In this document: piece by piece, positions 10,565-19,496 of the stretch | Position numbering within the stretch: the stretch's first letter is position 1 | Layout of the letters: every line of letters begins with the position of its first letter | DNA from: Lichenibacterium dinghuense | Lineage (GTDB): Bacteria; Pseudomonadota; Alphaproteobacteria; Rhizobiales; Beijerinckiaceae | Length of the DNA stretch: 64,000 nucleotides | Direction: 5' to 3' | NCBI RefSeq assembly: GCF_021730615.1 | Contig: NZ_JAJLMN010000001.1 | Coordinates: forward strand, 1,364,501-1,428,500 | Made by a program: the position numbers and the translations under genes | Notes under the pieces: model-generated | What the model was told of the DNA's origin: nothing | Database searches by the model: none | The model's input: only the letters and a program-made list of their open reading frames with translations

Positions 10565-11869
10565 TCACTCGGCCGCCAGGGCGGGGGCGCCCCGCCGGAC
10601 CGCCGCGGCGAGCGCCTGGTCGAGGTCTGCCAGGATGTCGTCGATGTGCTCGATGCCGACGCTGAGCCGGATCGTCTCCGGCCGCACCCCGGCGCCGAGT
10701 TGCTCGCCCCGCGACATCTGCCGGTGCGTGGTCGAGGCCGGGTGGCAGGCGAGCGACTTGACGTCGCCGATGTTGACGAGGCGCTTCACGAGCTTCAGCG
10801 CGTCGTAGAAGGCCTGGCCGCCCGCGTAGCCCCCGGCGGCGCCGAAGGTCAGCAGCGACGGCGGCCGGCCGCCGAGGTAGCGCTGCGCCAGGGCGTGATA
10901 GGGCGATGACGGGAAGCCGGCGTAGTTGACCCAGTCGACGCGCGGGTCGGCGGCGAGGAAGTCGGCGACGCGGCGGGCGTTCTCGACGTGCCGCTCGACG
11001 CGCAGCGCCACGGTCTCGATCCCCTGGATCAGCAGGAAGGCGCTCATCGCCGGCAGCACGGCCCCGGTGGTCCGCTGGTACACGCTGCGCAGGCGCGCCG
11101 CATAGGCGGTGCGGCCGAAGCGGCGCGCGTAGACCATGCCGTGGTAGGAGGCGTCGGGCTCCGAGAACATGGGGAAGCGGCCGGCGTGCGCCGCCCAGTC
11201 GAAGCGGCCGCCGTCCACCACGGCGCCGCCGAGCGTCGTGCCGTGGCCGCCCATGAACTTCGTCAGCGACTCGACCACGACGTCGGCACCGTGCTCGATC
11301 GGCCGGACCAGGATGGGCGTCGCGACCGTGTTGTCGACGACGAGGGGCACGCCGTGGCGGTGCGCGACCTCGGCCAGGGCCGCGAGGTCCGGGATGTTGC
11401 CGGCCGGGTTGCCGACGCTCTCGCAGAAGACGGCGCGGGTGTCGGCGTCGATCATCCGCTCGACGTCGGCCGCGGCGTCGGACGCGGCGAAGCGGCCCGT
11501 GACGCCCATGCGCGGCAGGGTGTGGGCCAGCAGCGTGTGGGTCGTGCCGTAGAGCTGCGGCACGGTGACGATGTTGCCGCCGCGGTCCGCGAGGTTGAGG
11601 AGCGCGTAATAGGTCGCGGTCTGGCCGGTCGACACCGCGACCGCGGCGGCCCCGCCCTCCAGCGCCGCCACCCGCTCCTCCAGCACCGCCACGGTCGGGT
11701 TGGCGATTCGGCTGTAGCGGTAGCCCTCCTCCTCCAGGTTGAACAGCGCGGCGCCGTGGTCCGCGCTGTCGAACGCGAAGGCGACCGACTGATAGATCGG
11801 CACCGCGACCGCGTGGGTCGCGGGGTCGTCGCCGAAGCCGGCGTGAAGCGCGATCGTCTCGTTCCGCAT
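10565..11869 (-). CDS. metY: O-acylhomoserine sulfhydrylase (MetY-type, PLP)
   Basis: A 434-residue Cys/Met-metabolism PLP enzyme. The PLP lysine is in [10 protein letters not shown], the Tyr/Arg of the family N-terminus in [11 protein letters not shown], and NPAGNIPD plus VDNTVATP mark the cofactor pocket. Its length, and the insert between the PLP lysine and C-terminal domain, fit O-acetylhomoserine aminocarboxypropyltransferase, which forms homocysteine directly from sulfide. I use the ATG at 11867-11869, where homology-like sequence begins; a GTG at 11894-11896 adds nine residues. It is the first gene of a metY-metA operon. No convincing SAM-II riboswitch could be read in its leader. Confidence 0.85.
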   Translation of the reverse strand: MRNETIALHAGFGDDPATHAVAVPIYQSVAFAFDSADHGAALFNLEEEGYRYSRIANPTVAVLEERVAALEGGAAAVAVSTGQTATYYALLNLADRGGNIVTVPQLYGTTHTLLAHTLPRMGVTGRFAASDAAADVERMIDADTRAVFCESVGNPAGNIPDLAALAEVAHRHGVPLVVDNTVATPILVRPIEHGADVVVESLTKFMGGHGTTLGGAVVDGGRFDWAAHAGRFPMFSEPDASYHGMVYARRFGRTAYAARLRSVYQRTTGAVLPAMSAFLLIQGIETVALRVERHVENARRVADFLAADPRVDWVNYAGFPSSPYHALAQRYLGGRPPSLLTFGAAGGYAGGQAFYDALKLVKRLVNIGDVKSLACHPASTTHRQMSRGEQLGAGVRPETIRLSVGIEHIDDILADLDQALAAAVRRGAPALAAE

Positions 11870-12150
11870 CGTGAAGATCCCCGTCCGGTCCGGCACGTCG
11901 TCGGCCTCATCGCCGCCGCGGCCCGTTCATCTCGGAACGATCCTCGGTGGAAGGCAGTGAAAGCCGCGTCAACGCCGGACCTCCGTGCAATCGACCCGCA
12001 GGAAGCTTACCCGGATACTTTACCGAACCCGAACACGCGGCGGCATTAACCTTGACTTCGCGCCGGATGGATTGAGTTCACAGGATGGCAGGGTCGGCTC
12101 TCCACGCTGGCGCGCAGGAACCCGACCGAGAACGAACGGAGCCGCGCGCC

Positions 12151-13926
12151 ATGCCACCCGCCCCCGCCGCCCGCCCCTCTGCCACCAAGCGTTGGCTTCG
12201 CGCGCTCGAGCTGACGGCCCGCCTCGACGGCGACGAGGCGCAGACCTTCCCCGCCTCGATCGACGCGCTGGCGCTGCGTCACGGGGACCGGCCCGCGCTG
12301 CTGTCCGACGGCGAGTGCCTGAGCTACGCCGACCTCGCGGCGCACTCGAACCGCTACAGCCGCTGGGCGCTGTCGCTGGGGCTCGCCCCCGGCGCCGCGG
12401 TCGCGATCCTGATGCCGAACTGCCCGGACTACCTCGCGGCCTGGATCGGCATCACGCGCGCGGGCCTGTCGGCGGCGCTGCTCAACACCAGCCTCGTCGG
12501 CGCGTCGCTGGCCCACTGCATCGCCGTGGCCGAGCCCGCCCACGCGGTCGTGGCGGCGTCGCTGTGGGAAGCCTTCGCGGGGGCCCTGCCCCACCTCGAC
12601 GCCCCGCCCCGCGCCTCCCTGCGCGGCGGGGCGGATTTCGACGGGGCTCTGGCGGCCCTCTCCGGCGCGCCGCTCCGCCCCGACGAGCGCCCCGCCGTCC
12701 GCCCCGCGGACCGGGCGCTGCTGATCTACACCTCCGGCACCACGGGCCTGCCCAAGGCGGCCGTGGTCAGCCACCGCCGGATCATGACCTGGAGCCTCTG
12801 GTTCGCCGGCCTCGCGGACCTCGGGCCGGACGACCGCATGTACGACTGCCTGCCGCTGTTCCACAGCGTCGGCGGCGTGGTGGCGCCGGGCTGCGTGCTG
12901 GCGGCGGGCGGCTCGGTGGTGATCGCCGAGCGCTTCTCGGTGTCCCGCTTCTGGGACGAGGTGGCGCGCTGGGACTGCACGCTGTTCCAATACATCGGCG
13001 AACTGTGCCGCTACCTGCTGGCCGCTTCCCCCGAGGGCGCACCGGTGCCGGCCCACCGGCTGCGCCTGTGCCTCGGCAACGGGCTGCGCCCCGACGTGTG
13101 GGAGGCGTTCCGGGCGCGCTTCGCCGTGCCGGAGATCATGGAGTTCTACGCCGCCACCGAGGGCAGCTTCTCGCTCGTCAACGTCGAGGGCAAGCTGGGC
13201 TCGATCGGCCGCGTGCCGCCCTTCCTCGCCCACCGTTTCCCGGCCGCCATCCTGCGCTTCGACGTCGAGAGCGGCGCGCCGCTGCGGGGCGCGGACGGGC
13301 TGTGCGTCCGCGCGGCGCCGGACGAGGCCGGCGAGGCGGTCGGGCTCATCGGCGGGGCCGAGGGCGCGGGCCGCTTCGAGGGCTACACGAGCGCGGCCGA
13401 CAGCGAAGCCAAGGTGCTGCGCGACGTCTTCGCGCCCGGCGACCGCTGGTTCCGCACCGGCGACCTGATGCGGCGCGACGCGGCCGGCTTCTTCTTCTTC
13501 GTGGACCGCGTCGGCGACACCTTCCGCTGGCAGGGCGAGAACGTCGCCACTTCCGAGGTCGCGGAGGCGCTGACGGGCGCGCCCGGCGTGGTCGAGGCCA
13601 CGGTCTACGGCGTCGAGGTGCCGCACCGCGACGGGCGCGCCGGCATGGCGGCGCTGGTGGTGGGCGAGGGCTTCTCGCTCGGCGCGCTGCGCGAGCACGC
13701 CGCCTCGCGCCTGCCGCCCTACGCCCGGCCGGCCTTCCTGCGCCTCCAGGCGGCGATCGACAGCACCGACACGTTCAAGCACCGCAAGGCGCCGCTGGTG
13801 CGCGACGGCTTCGACCCCGCGCAGACCGCCGACCCGCTCTACGCCGACGACCGCGAGGCCGGCGCCTACCGGCCCCTCGACGCCGCCCTGCACGCCCGGA
13901 TCGCGGCGGGGGCGTTCAGGGTCTAG
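12151..13926 (+). CDS. FATP-type long/very-long-chain acyl-CoA synthetase
   Basis: A 591-residue adenylate-forming enzyme. The AMP/ATP motif is YTSGTTGLPK, the second adenylation motif is EFYAATEGSF, and WFRTGDLMRRD and DRVGDTFRWQGENVATSEVAE carry the hinge and C-terminal motifs. The last two match the FATP/very-long-chain acyl-CoA synthetase branch rather than FadD. It should activate fatty acids with ATP and CoA, possibly at the membrane. ATG 12151 follows ACGGAGC; the frame also opens at ATG 12085, which would add 22 unconserved-looking residues. It is divergent from metY and has no obvious operon partner. Confidence 0.83.
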   Translation: MPPAPAARPSATKRWLRALELTARLDGDEAQTFPASIDALALRHGDRPALLSDGECLSYADLAAHSNRYSRWALSLGLAPGAAVAILMPNCPDYLAAWIGITRAGLSAALLNTSLVGASLAHCIAVAEPAHAVVAASLWEAFAGALPHLDAPPRASLRGGADFDGALAALSGAPLRPDERPAVRPADRALLIYTSGTTGLPKAAVVSHRRIMTWSLWFAGLADLGPDDRMYDCLPLFHSVGGVVAPGCVLAAGGSVVIAERFSVSRFWDEVARWDCTLFQYIGELCRYLLAASPEGAPVPAHRLRLCLGNGLRPDVWEAFRARFAVPEIMEFYAATEGSFSLVNVEGKLGSIGRVPPFLAHRFPAAILRFDVESGAPLRGADGLCVRAAPDEAGEAVGLIGGAEGAGRFEGYTSAADSEAKVLRDVFAPGDRWFRTGDLMRRDAAGFFFFVDRVGDTFRWQGENVATSEVAEALTGAPGVVEATVYGVEVPHRDGRAGMAALVVGEGFSLGALREHAASRLPPYARPAFLRLQAAIDSTDTFKHRKAPLVRDGFDPAQTADPLYADDREAGAYRPLDAALHARIAAGAFRV

Positions 13927-13977
13927 CGGGGCGCCGTCCCGCGCCCTGCAGCGGGCCGGCGGCCCCTCGATCCCGCC

Positions 13978-15174
13978 CTACTTGTCGAAGGCGGGGTTTC
14001 CGGCGATCTCGCCCTTCTTCGCGGGCACGATCTTCCACAGATTGAAGGTCCGCTCCGTCCAGCCCTTAGGGTTGAATTGCGGCTCGTTCGAGATGGCCGA
14101 GTTGGTCACGTAGAGCTCGGCGTTCGGCCCTTCCGCGAAGGTGTCGGGCCACACGAGGCGCGGGTCCTTGACGAGCGTGTGGCGCTCCTTGGCGCCCGGC
14201 TCCTGCGTCTCGACCGCGTTCTTCTGCACGGCCGTGAAATAGAGTTTGCCGGACTTGTCCTGCCACAGCCCGTCGTTGGGCTCGCTCGCCGACACGGTCT
14301 CGACCTTGGCGGACATCTGGTCCGGCGTGAGGCTCGCGTCCTGCAGCGCCGCGGTGGGGATCCGGTAGAGCGCCTTGGCGGTGACGGGCTGGAAGTAGAC
14401 GTACTCGCCCTTGGGGTCGAGCGAGATCGAGTCGGCCGCGAACTGCACGCCGCTCCCGTCGGCCCTGCGCAGCTCCTTGCCGTTCACCACCACCGCGACG
14501 CTCTTGTCGACCTGCGTCGAGGTGGCGCCGTCGAGCACGCGGCGCGCCTTGCCGCTCTCGGTGTCGAGCACGACGAGCGCGCCCTGCGCGCCGCTGTCCG
14601 TCATGTAGACCCAGCGCCCGTCCGCCGAGACGCGGATGTCGTTGAGGTAGGAGCCCTGGGGGGCGACGTCGCCGCCGAACCTGTAGCTGTTGATGACCTT
14701 GTCGGTCTTGAGGTCGATCTCGACGAGCTTCGGGCCGCCCGGCACGATGAAGCCGGTGGCGGGCGCCGCCGGGTCGATCACCCACAGGTGGCCGTGCCCG
14801 TCCGCCGTCTCAGCCTGGACGCAGACGAAATGCGTGCCGGGGTCCTTGGGGTCGGCGTCGCGGTAGCTGTTCCACTCGGCGTCCGGATAGGGGACGAGCT
14901 TGCCGCCCTTGATCTCAGCGACCGAGACCGGCGAATCCTCGTACCAGCGCGGGAAGTTGACGAAGACGCGGCCGTCCTCCGACACGGCGACGCCCGTCAC
15001 CTGACGATCGAAGCTCATCACCTTCTCGAGCTTGGCCGTGGGCGCGTCGGGCTTGGCGAGCGGGGCGGAGGCCATCTGCGCGGCGGCGGAGGCCGGGACG
15101 GAACCGGCGAGCGCGGCGAGGCCGAGCGCGGAGGCGCCGAGCAGGGCGCGGCGGAAGGACAGGCTGCGGGTCAT
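13978..15174 (-). CDS. Secreted MRJP/SMP-30-like beta-propeller protein
   Basis: A 398-residue protein with a Tat-like or Sec signal (SFRRALLGASALGLAALAG, about residues 5-24, ending near ASAAA). The mature part resembles the major royal jelly protein family: VAVSEDGRVFVNFPRW at the N-terminus, YLNDIRVSADGRWVYMTDSG in the middle, and FAEGPNAELYVTNSA near the end, as expected for a six-bladed propeller. Bacterial members are periplasmic and mostly uncharacterised; a lactonase- or ligand-binding role is only a guess. It lies downstream of the nitrate transporter on the same strand, separated by a strong terminator, so it is probably transcribed alone. Confidence 0.75.
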   Translation of the reverse strand: MTRSLSFRRALLGASALGLAALAGSVPASAAAQMASAPLAKPDAPTAKLEKVMSFDRQVTGVAVSEDGRVFVNFPRWYEDSPVSVAEIKGGKLVPYPDAEWNSYRDADPKDPGTHFVCVQAETADGHGHLWVIDPAAPATGFIVPGGPKLVEIDLKTDKVINSYRFGGDVAPQGSYLNDIRVSADGRWVYMTDSGAQGALVVLDTESGKARRVLDGATSTQVDKSVAVVVNGKELRRADGSGVQFAADSISLDPKGEYVYFQPVTAKALYRIPTAALQDASLTPDQMSAKVETVSASEPNDGLWQDKSGKLYFTAVQKNAVETQEPGAKERHTLVKDPRLVWPDTFAEGPNAELYVTNSAISNEPQFNPKGWTERTFNLWKIVPAKKGEIAGNPAFDK

Positions 15175-15243
15175 GGACGATCCGGGATGGGGACGATGTG
15201 GTCCCCGAACGTGGCGCATCCGGCCCCCGTTCCCCGGCACGCG

Positions 15244-15270
15244 AAACCGCCGCGGGTCGCCCCGCGGCGG
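15244..15270 (-). terminator. Terminator after the nitrate transporter gene
   Basis: CCGCCGCGGG (15247-15256) and CCCGCGGCGG (15261-15270) form a perfect 10-bp stem with a 4-nt loop. On the minus strand it is followed by TTT (15244-15246). It lies 20 nt after the transporter stop. Confidence 0.75.
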
Positions 15271-15290
15271 GCTCGCGCCTTCGCGTCGGG

Positions 15291-16661
15291 TCAGGCCGCG
15301 ACGACCACGCCCTCGGCGTTGCCGGAGGCGGCGCGGCGCTGGGCCACGGCCTCGTCGTAGAGGGCCTGCTCGTTCTGCTTGTGCACGATCGAGAAGCGGA
15401 TCAGGGCCGAGCCGCAGGCGCAGACCACGGCGGCGATGCCGAGGATCAGGAAGGTTTCCTGCACGTTGCCGGTGCCGCGCGCGAGGAAGCCCGCCAGCAC
15501 GCCGCCGATGTTGCCGCCCGCGCCGATGATGCCGGCGACCCCACCCAGGACCTTGCGGTCGATGAAGGGCACGAGCGCGTAGAGCGAGCCGCAGGCCATG
15601 TGGGTGAACAGGCCGAAGACCAGCAGGAACGCCACCGCCACCGCGATCGAATCGGACTGCGAGAAGGCGATCAGGAAGCCGCCCTCCAGCATCAGCATGG
15701 CGAAGAGCAGCCAGGTGCGGCCGTCGAGCCCCCTGGTGGAGGCCACGCGGTCGGACAGCAGGCCGCCGAGCGCGCGGGCGAACAGGGCCAGCAAACCGAA
15801 TGCGCCGACCGCGTAGCCGGCGTTCTCCTGCGTCATCTGGAACTTGTTGAAGAAGTAGGTGACCGCGATCGAGTGCACGAAGAGTTCGACGCCGAAGGAC
15901 GCGCCGTAGCAGGCGGCCAGCAGCCAGACGCGGTAGTTCCTGGCCGCGACCTTCATCACGTCCCAGCCGCCCTTCTTGCCGGAGTCGACCGCGATGCCCT
16001 GCCGGCGCAGCTCCACGATGTTGCCGAGCGGCGTGTCCTGCGTGAACTTCCAGTACAGCACGGCGACGATCAGCATCAGCACGCCGGGCAGAATCATGGC
16101 GTAGCGCCAGCTCAGCGAGCTGCTCACCCCGTAGGCCGCGATGGCGGCGAAGATCACCGGCATGACGCTCTGGGTCACGCCGCCGCCGGCGTTGCCCCAG
16201 CCGCCCACGGTCGCGTTGGCGGTGCCGACCACGTTCGGGGCGAACATCACGGACGTGTGGTACTGGGTGATGACGAAGGAGGCGCCGATCACGCCGATGA
16301 ACAGGCGCGCGATCAGGAAGCTCGCGTAGTCCTGGGCGAAGCCGACCAGGAACACCGGGATCGAGCCCAGCGCCAGCAGGATCGTGTAGGTGATGCGGGG
16401 GCCGTACTTGTCGCACATGGGCCCGATGACCATGCGGGCCAGGATCGTGGCGAACACGCCCGCGATGGTGATGTTGTAGACCTGGTCCTTGGTCATGGAC
16501 AGGTCCTTGGCGATCGTCGGCATCAGCGGCGCCGTGGCGAACCAGGCGAAGAAGCAGACGAAGAAGGCGACCCAGGTCAGGTGGAACGCGCGCATCTGCG
16601 GCGTCCTCAGGCTGAACAGGTCGATGCGTGTTGCCTTACCGGTCGGCGTCCCAACTGCCAT
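15291..16661 (-). CDS. NarK-type nitrate/nitrite MFS transporter
   Basis: A 456-residue major facilitator protein with about 12 membrane helices. The NNP-family nitrate signature is clear: GGWGNAGGGVTQSVMP in the first half and GIIGAGGNIGGVLAGF in the second, with the substrate arginine in the RLFIGV helix. It should carry nitrate and/or nitrite across the inner membrane. ATG 16661 follows TTGGAGCGC; the frame continues upstream but without membrane-like sequence. It is divergent from a NasT-ANTAR-PilJ regulator, and its leader carries a hairpin with an ANTAR-type loop (16715-16734), suggesting control by nitrate-dependent antitermination. Confidence 0.86.
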   Translation of the reverse strand: MAVGTPTGKATRIDLFSLRTPQMRAFHLTWVAFFVCFFAWFATAPLMPTIAKDLSMTKDQVYNITIAGVFATILARMVIGPMCDKYGPRITYTILLALGSIPVFLVGFAQDYASFLIARLFIGVIGASFVITQYHTSVMFAPNVVGTANATVGGWGNAGGGVTQSVMPVIFAAIAAYGVSSSLSWRYAMILPGVLMLIVAVLYWKFTQDTPLGNIVELRRQGIAVDSGKKGGWDVMKVAARNYRVWLLAACYGASFGVELFVHSIAVTYFFNKFQMTQENAGYAVGAFGLLALFARALGGLLSDRVASTRGLDGRTWLLFAMLMLEGGFLIAFSQSDSIAVAVAFLLVFGLFTHMACGSLYALVPFIDRKVLGGVAGIIGAGGNIGGVLAGFLARGTGNVQETFLILGIAAVVCACGSALIRFSIVHKQNEQALYDEAVAQRRAASGNAEGVVVAA

Positions 16662-16714
16662 TTTGCGCTCCAAGCGGCGTCGTCTCCGCCCATCGGACGG
16701 GAAAAGGCACGGAT

Positions 16715-16734
16715 TGCCCACGGCTCTGTGGGCA
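16715..16734 (-). promoter_or_regulatory. Candidate ANTAR-target hairpin in the nitrate transporter leader
   Basis: In the transporter mRNA, TGCCCAC and GTGGGCA form a perfect 7-bp stem around the hexaloop AGAGCC. ANTAR proteins recognise paired hairpins with hexaloops that have A at position 1 and G at position 4, which this loop satisfies. A second matching hairpin was not found by eye, so this is a candidate half-site. It lies 54 nt upstream of the start codon. Confidence 0.45.
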
Positions 16735-16859
16735 CGACTCGGCGTGCGAGACGAAAGTCGGCCGCTCCAGTGCAGCCGCATGTTGCGTTGCACAAGGCAT
16801 GCCAGACGGACGGCGCAGCGCTTGCAGACGGCCGGGCGTCCCTCGCTCCCGGTCGGCAG

Positions 16860-18119
16860 ATGACATCGGTCTCGTTCTTCTCCTCAGGCGGCCCCGGCGC
16901 GCCCGCGCTCGGCCAGGATCTCGAAGGCGTGGGCCTGACCGTGGCGGGGCCGCTGGCGCTCAAGACCATGGTGCAGGACGTCATCCGCGCCGCCCCGGAC
17001 GTGGTCGTCTGCTATGATATTCACCCCGGCGATGCCCTCTTCGCGGTCACGGCAACGCTGCAGCACACGGCGCCCCGCCCCGTGGTGCTGTTCACGGGCG
17101 ACCCCGACGCCGAGAAGATCGAGCGCGCCGCCGAGGCGGGCGTCCACGCCTACGTGGTGAACGGCTACGCGCCGGCGCGGCTGCGCTCGGTGATCCACGT
17201 CGCCCAGGCGCGCTTCCGCCGCGAGCAGTCGCTGCGCGAGGAGCTCAGCGAGGTCCGCGACCGCTTCACGGAGCGCAAGCTCGTCGACCGCGCCAAGGGC
17301 ATCCTGATGCGGGTGCGCAACGTGCCCGAGGAGGAAGCGTTCAAGGTGCTGCGCTCGGCCGCGATGCAGTCGAAGCAGCGCATCGGGCAGGTGGCCCAGC
17401 AGGTGATCGACGCCACCCGCTACGCGGACGCTGTCAACCGCGCCGGCCAGCTCCGCATGCTGTCGCAGCGGATGGTGAAGCTCTACGCCCAGGGCTGCGC
17501 GGGCGTCGCGGCCGAGGAGGCCGCGGCGCTGCTCCGCGACTCCGTCGAGCGCGTCGAGGCCAACCTGGCGGTGCTCGGCCGCACGCTGTCGAAGCCCACC
17601 TTCGGCGACCTGCTCGACGGCGTGCTGGCGCCCTGGACGGCCCTGAAGTCGGCGCTGCACGGGCGGCCCCAGGCGGCGCGCCTCGGCGACGTCGACGTTC
17701 TGGCGGAGCGGCTGCTCCACCAGGCCGAGGCGCTGACCCGCAACCTCGAGACGGCGGGCTTCACGGCGGCGCTGCGCGTCATCAACGTGTCGGGGCGACA
17801 GCGCATGCTGTGTCAGCGCATCGCCAAGGCGGCCATCCTGTCGACGCTGCCCGGCGCCGGGCCGAACGCCGAGGCCGAGGCGCGCCGGGCCGAGGCGGAG
17901 TTCGAGCAGGGGCTCGCCTTCCTGGCCGCCACGCCTCTCAGCACGGCCGAGATCCAGGCCGTGAGGGCGGCGGCCCTGGCCGCCTGGGCCGGGTTCAGGC
18001 GGGCCGCGGCCGCGCCGGTCGACGCGAACGAGGTGGCGGCGCTGAGCGAGGCGCTGCTGGCGCGGTTCGGCGAGCTGACGGCGCTCTACGAGCAGGGCAT
18101 CCAGTCGCTGATGGCGTGA
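16860..18119 (+). CDS. NasT-like ANTAR antiterminator fused to tandem PilJ nitrate-sensor-like domains
   Basis: A 419-residue fusion. Residues 1 to about 115 resemble a degenerate receiver (VVLFTGD, AGVHAYVVNGY). Residues about 137-185 are an ANTAR RNA-binding domain (ERKLVDRAKGILMRVRNVPEEEAFKVLRSAAM). The C-terminal half contains two PilJ-type helical repeats, each opening with a matching P-box-like core: RAGQLRMLSQRMVKLY near 195 and VSGRQRMLCQRIAKAA near 308. Receptors such as NarX and NasR sense nitrate/nitrite with related helical domains. It is divergent from a NarK-type transporter. A nitrate-gated transcription antiterminator is therefore likely, replacing the two-protein NasS/NasT arrangement. 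The ATG at 16860 lacks a strong RBS. Confidence 0.78.
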   Translation: MTSVSFFSSGGPGAPALGQDLEGVGLTVAGPLALKTMVQDVIRAAPDVVVCYDIHPGDALFAVTATLQHTAPRPVVLFTGDPDAEKIERAAEAGVHAYVVNGYAPARLRSVIHVAQARFRREQSLREELSEVRDRFTERKLVDRAKGILMRVRNVPEEEAFKVLRSAAMQSKQRIGQVAQQVIDATRYADAVNRAGQLRMLSQRMVKLYAQGCAGVAAEEAAALLRDSVERVEANLAVLGRTLSKPTFGDLLDGVLAPWTALKSALHGRPQAARLGDVDVLAERLLHQAEALTRNLETAGFTAALRVINVSGRQRMLCQRIAKAAILSTLPGAGPNAEAEARRAEAEFEQGLAFLAATPLSTAEIQAVRAAALAAWAGFRRAAAAPVDANEVAALSEALLARFGELTALYEQGIQSLMA

Positions 18120-18125
18120 GCGGCC

Positions 18126-18394
18126 TCACTCGGCCGGCGGGCGCTTGCCCCGCTTGCGTTCGTGGGCGCGGGTCTGGAGCCACGTGCAAGTGACTGAGCG
18201 CAGAGATGGAGCCCGCCGGCGATCACGACCGGCCCCGCCGCGACCCACGCCGGCTCGGGATGAACCGCGACCCATGGGGCTGAAAGACCGGCGATCAGGA
18301 TGCCGACCGCGAGATCGTCGAAGAAGCCGGCGGGCGCCCTCGTCCCCTCGTTGGCCCGCTTCGCCGCCAGCTTCTCCTCGGGCGTCGTCGACCC
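18126..18394 (-). pseudogene. Possible frameshifted small membrane protein downstream of moaA
   Basis: Directly after the moaA stop, and in the same frame, the translation reads as a plausible small membrane protein: a charged helix (TTPEEKLAAKRANEGTRAP), then FFDDLAVGILIAGLSAPWV and WVAAGPVVIAGGLHL as two hydrophobic segments. That frame has no start codon after the moaA stop and loses sense near 18190. The neighbouring frame then supplies a natural-looking charged end, TWLQTRAHERKRGKRPPAE, and a stop at 18126. A single indel around 18180-18200, plus a lost start, would explain this. It could be a decaying gene, a sequencing error near the C7 run at 18397-18403, or chance. Confidence 0.3.
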
Positions 18395-19432
18395 TCACCC
18401 CCCCGTGGTGCTCATCATACGCCCGACGCGGGGCTTGGCGGCGAGGCGGTCGGCGACGAAGTCGTGGCCCTTGGGCTTGCGCGAGATCGCTTCCGCGATG
18501 GCGGCGTCGAGCGCCGCGTCGGTGTCGTCGGAGCGCAGGGCCGCGCGGAGGTCGGCGGCGTCGTTCTGGCCGAGGCACATGTAGAGCGTGCCCGTGCAGG
18601 TGACGCGCACGCGGTTGCAGGATTCGCAGAAGTTGTGCGTCAGCGGCGTGATGAAGCCGACCCGCCCGCCCGTCTCGGCCACGCGCGAGTAGCGGGCCGG
18701 GCCGCCCGTCGACACGGACAGCGGCTCCAGCGTGAAGCGCTCTCCGAGGCGGTGGCGCACCTCCTCCAGCGACAGGAACTGGTCCGAGCGGTCGCCGCCC
18801 TCCTCGCCGAGCGGCATGACCTCGATGAAGGTGATCTCCATGCCGCGGTCGTGCGACCAGGCCACCATGTCGGCGAGTTCGTCCTCGTTGACGCCCTTCA
18901 GCGCGACGGCGTTGACCTTGACCTTGAGGCCCGCGCGTCGCGCCTCCGCCATGCCGTCGACCACGCGATCGAAGCTGCCCCAGCGGGTGATGACGCCGAA
19001 CTTGGCCGCGTCCAGCGTGTCGAGCGACACGTTGACCCGCTCGACCCCGCAGTCGGCCAGCTCGGCGGCGAAGCGGCCGAGTTGCGAGCCGTTGGTGGTC
19101 AGCGTCAGCTCGCCGAGGGCGCCGGTCGCGCGGTGCCGCGACAGGCGGCGGAACAGCTGCATGACGTCGCGCCGCACCAGGGGCTCGCCGCCCGTGATGC
19201 GCAGCTTGCGGGTGCCGCGCTCCACGAAGGCCGTGCACAGGCGGTCGAGTTCCTCCAGCGTGAGGAGGTCGCGCTTGGGCAGGAACTGCATCTGCTCCGA
19301 CATGCAGTAGACGCAGCGGAAGTCGCAGCGGTCCGTCACGGAGACGCGCAGATAGGTGATCGCCCGGCCGAAGGGGTCGACCAGAGGCGCGGGCTCTGCT
19401 GCGGCGAAGCCTGTGGCGGGCAGTTGAAGCAT
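18395..19432 (-). CDS. moaA: GTP 3',8-cyclase, molybdenum cofactor synthesis
   Basis: A 345-residue radical-SAM enzyme. The N-terminal cluster motif is CDFRCVYC, the SAM-binding GGEP is in [11 protein letters not shown], and the C-terminal [4Fe-4S] ligands are [18 protein letters not shown]. The chain ends in Gly-Gly, which in MoaA is inserted into the active site and needed for activity. It converts GTP to 3',8-cyclo-dihydro-GTP, the first step to Moco, with MoaC. The nearby nitrate transporter and regulator fit a molybdoenzyme theme (nitrate reductase), though no reductase gene is in the window. The leader is short: only 12 nt separate the start from a large hairpin. Confidence 0.95.
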   Translation of the reverse strand: MLQLPATGFAAAEPAPLVDPFGRAITYLRVSVTDRCDFRCVYCMSEQMQFLPKRDLLTLEELDRLCTAFVERGTRKLRITGGEPLVRRDVMQLFRRLSRHRATGALGELTLTTNGSQLGRFAAELADCGVERVNVSLDTLDAAKFGVITRWGSFDRVVDGMAEARRAGLKVKVNAVALKGVNEDELADMVAWSHDRGMEITFIEVMPLGEEGGDRSDQFLSLEEVRHRLGERFTLEPLSVSTGGPARYSRVAETGGRVGFITPLTHNFCESCNRVRVTCTGTLYMCLGQNDAADLRAALRSDDTDAALDAAIAEAISRKPKGHDFVADRLAAKPRVGRMMSTTGG

Positions 19433-19444
19433 GGGCGCTATATA

Positions 19445-19490
19445 GGCCGCGCCGGGGCCGGACGGTAGGCTGTCCGGCCCCGGCGCGGCC
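19445..19490 (-). terminator. Large 19-bp hairpin between mctP and moaA
   Basis: Bases 19445-19463 and 19472-19490 are perfectly complementary over 19 bp with an 8-nt loop (GGTAGGCT). The hairpin starts 7 nt after the mctP stop, so it probably ends the mctP transcript and insulates moaA. There is no long T-tract on the minus strand (it continues TATATAG). Confidence 0.7.
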
Positions 19491-19496
19491 CGCGCA

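Noticed and set aside
11870..12060. SAM-II type riboswitch in front of metY
   Set aside because: I searched for the conserved core and pseudoknot pattern in the leader and found only partial similarity; not enough to call.
12052..12085. Sigma-70 promoter TTGACT before the acyl-CoA synthetase
   Set aside because: The -35-like TTGACT has no acceptable -10 at 16-18 nt.
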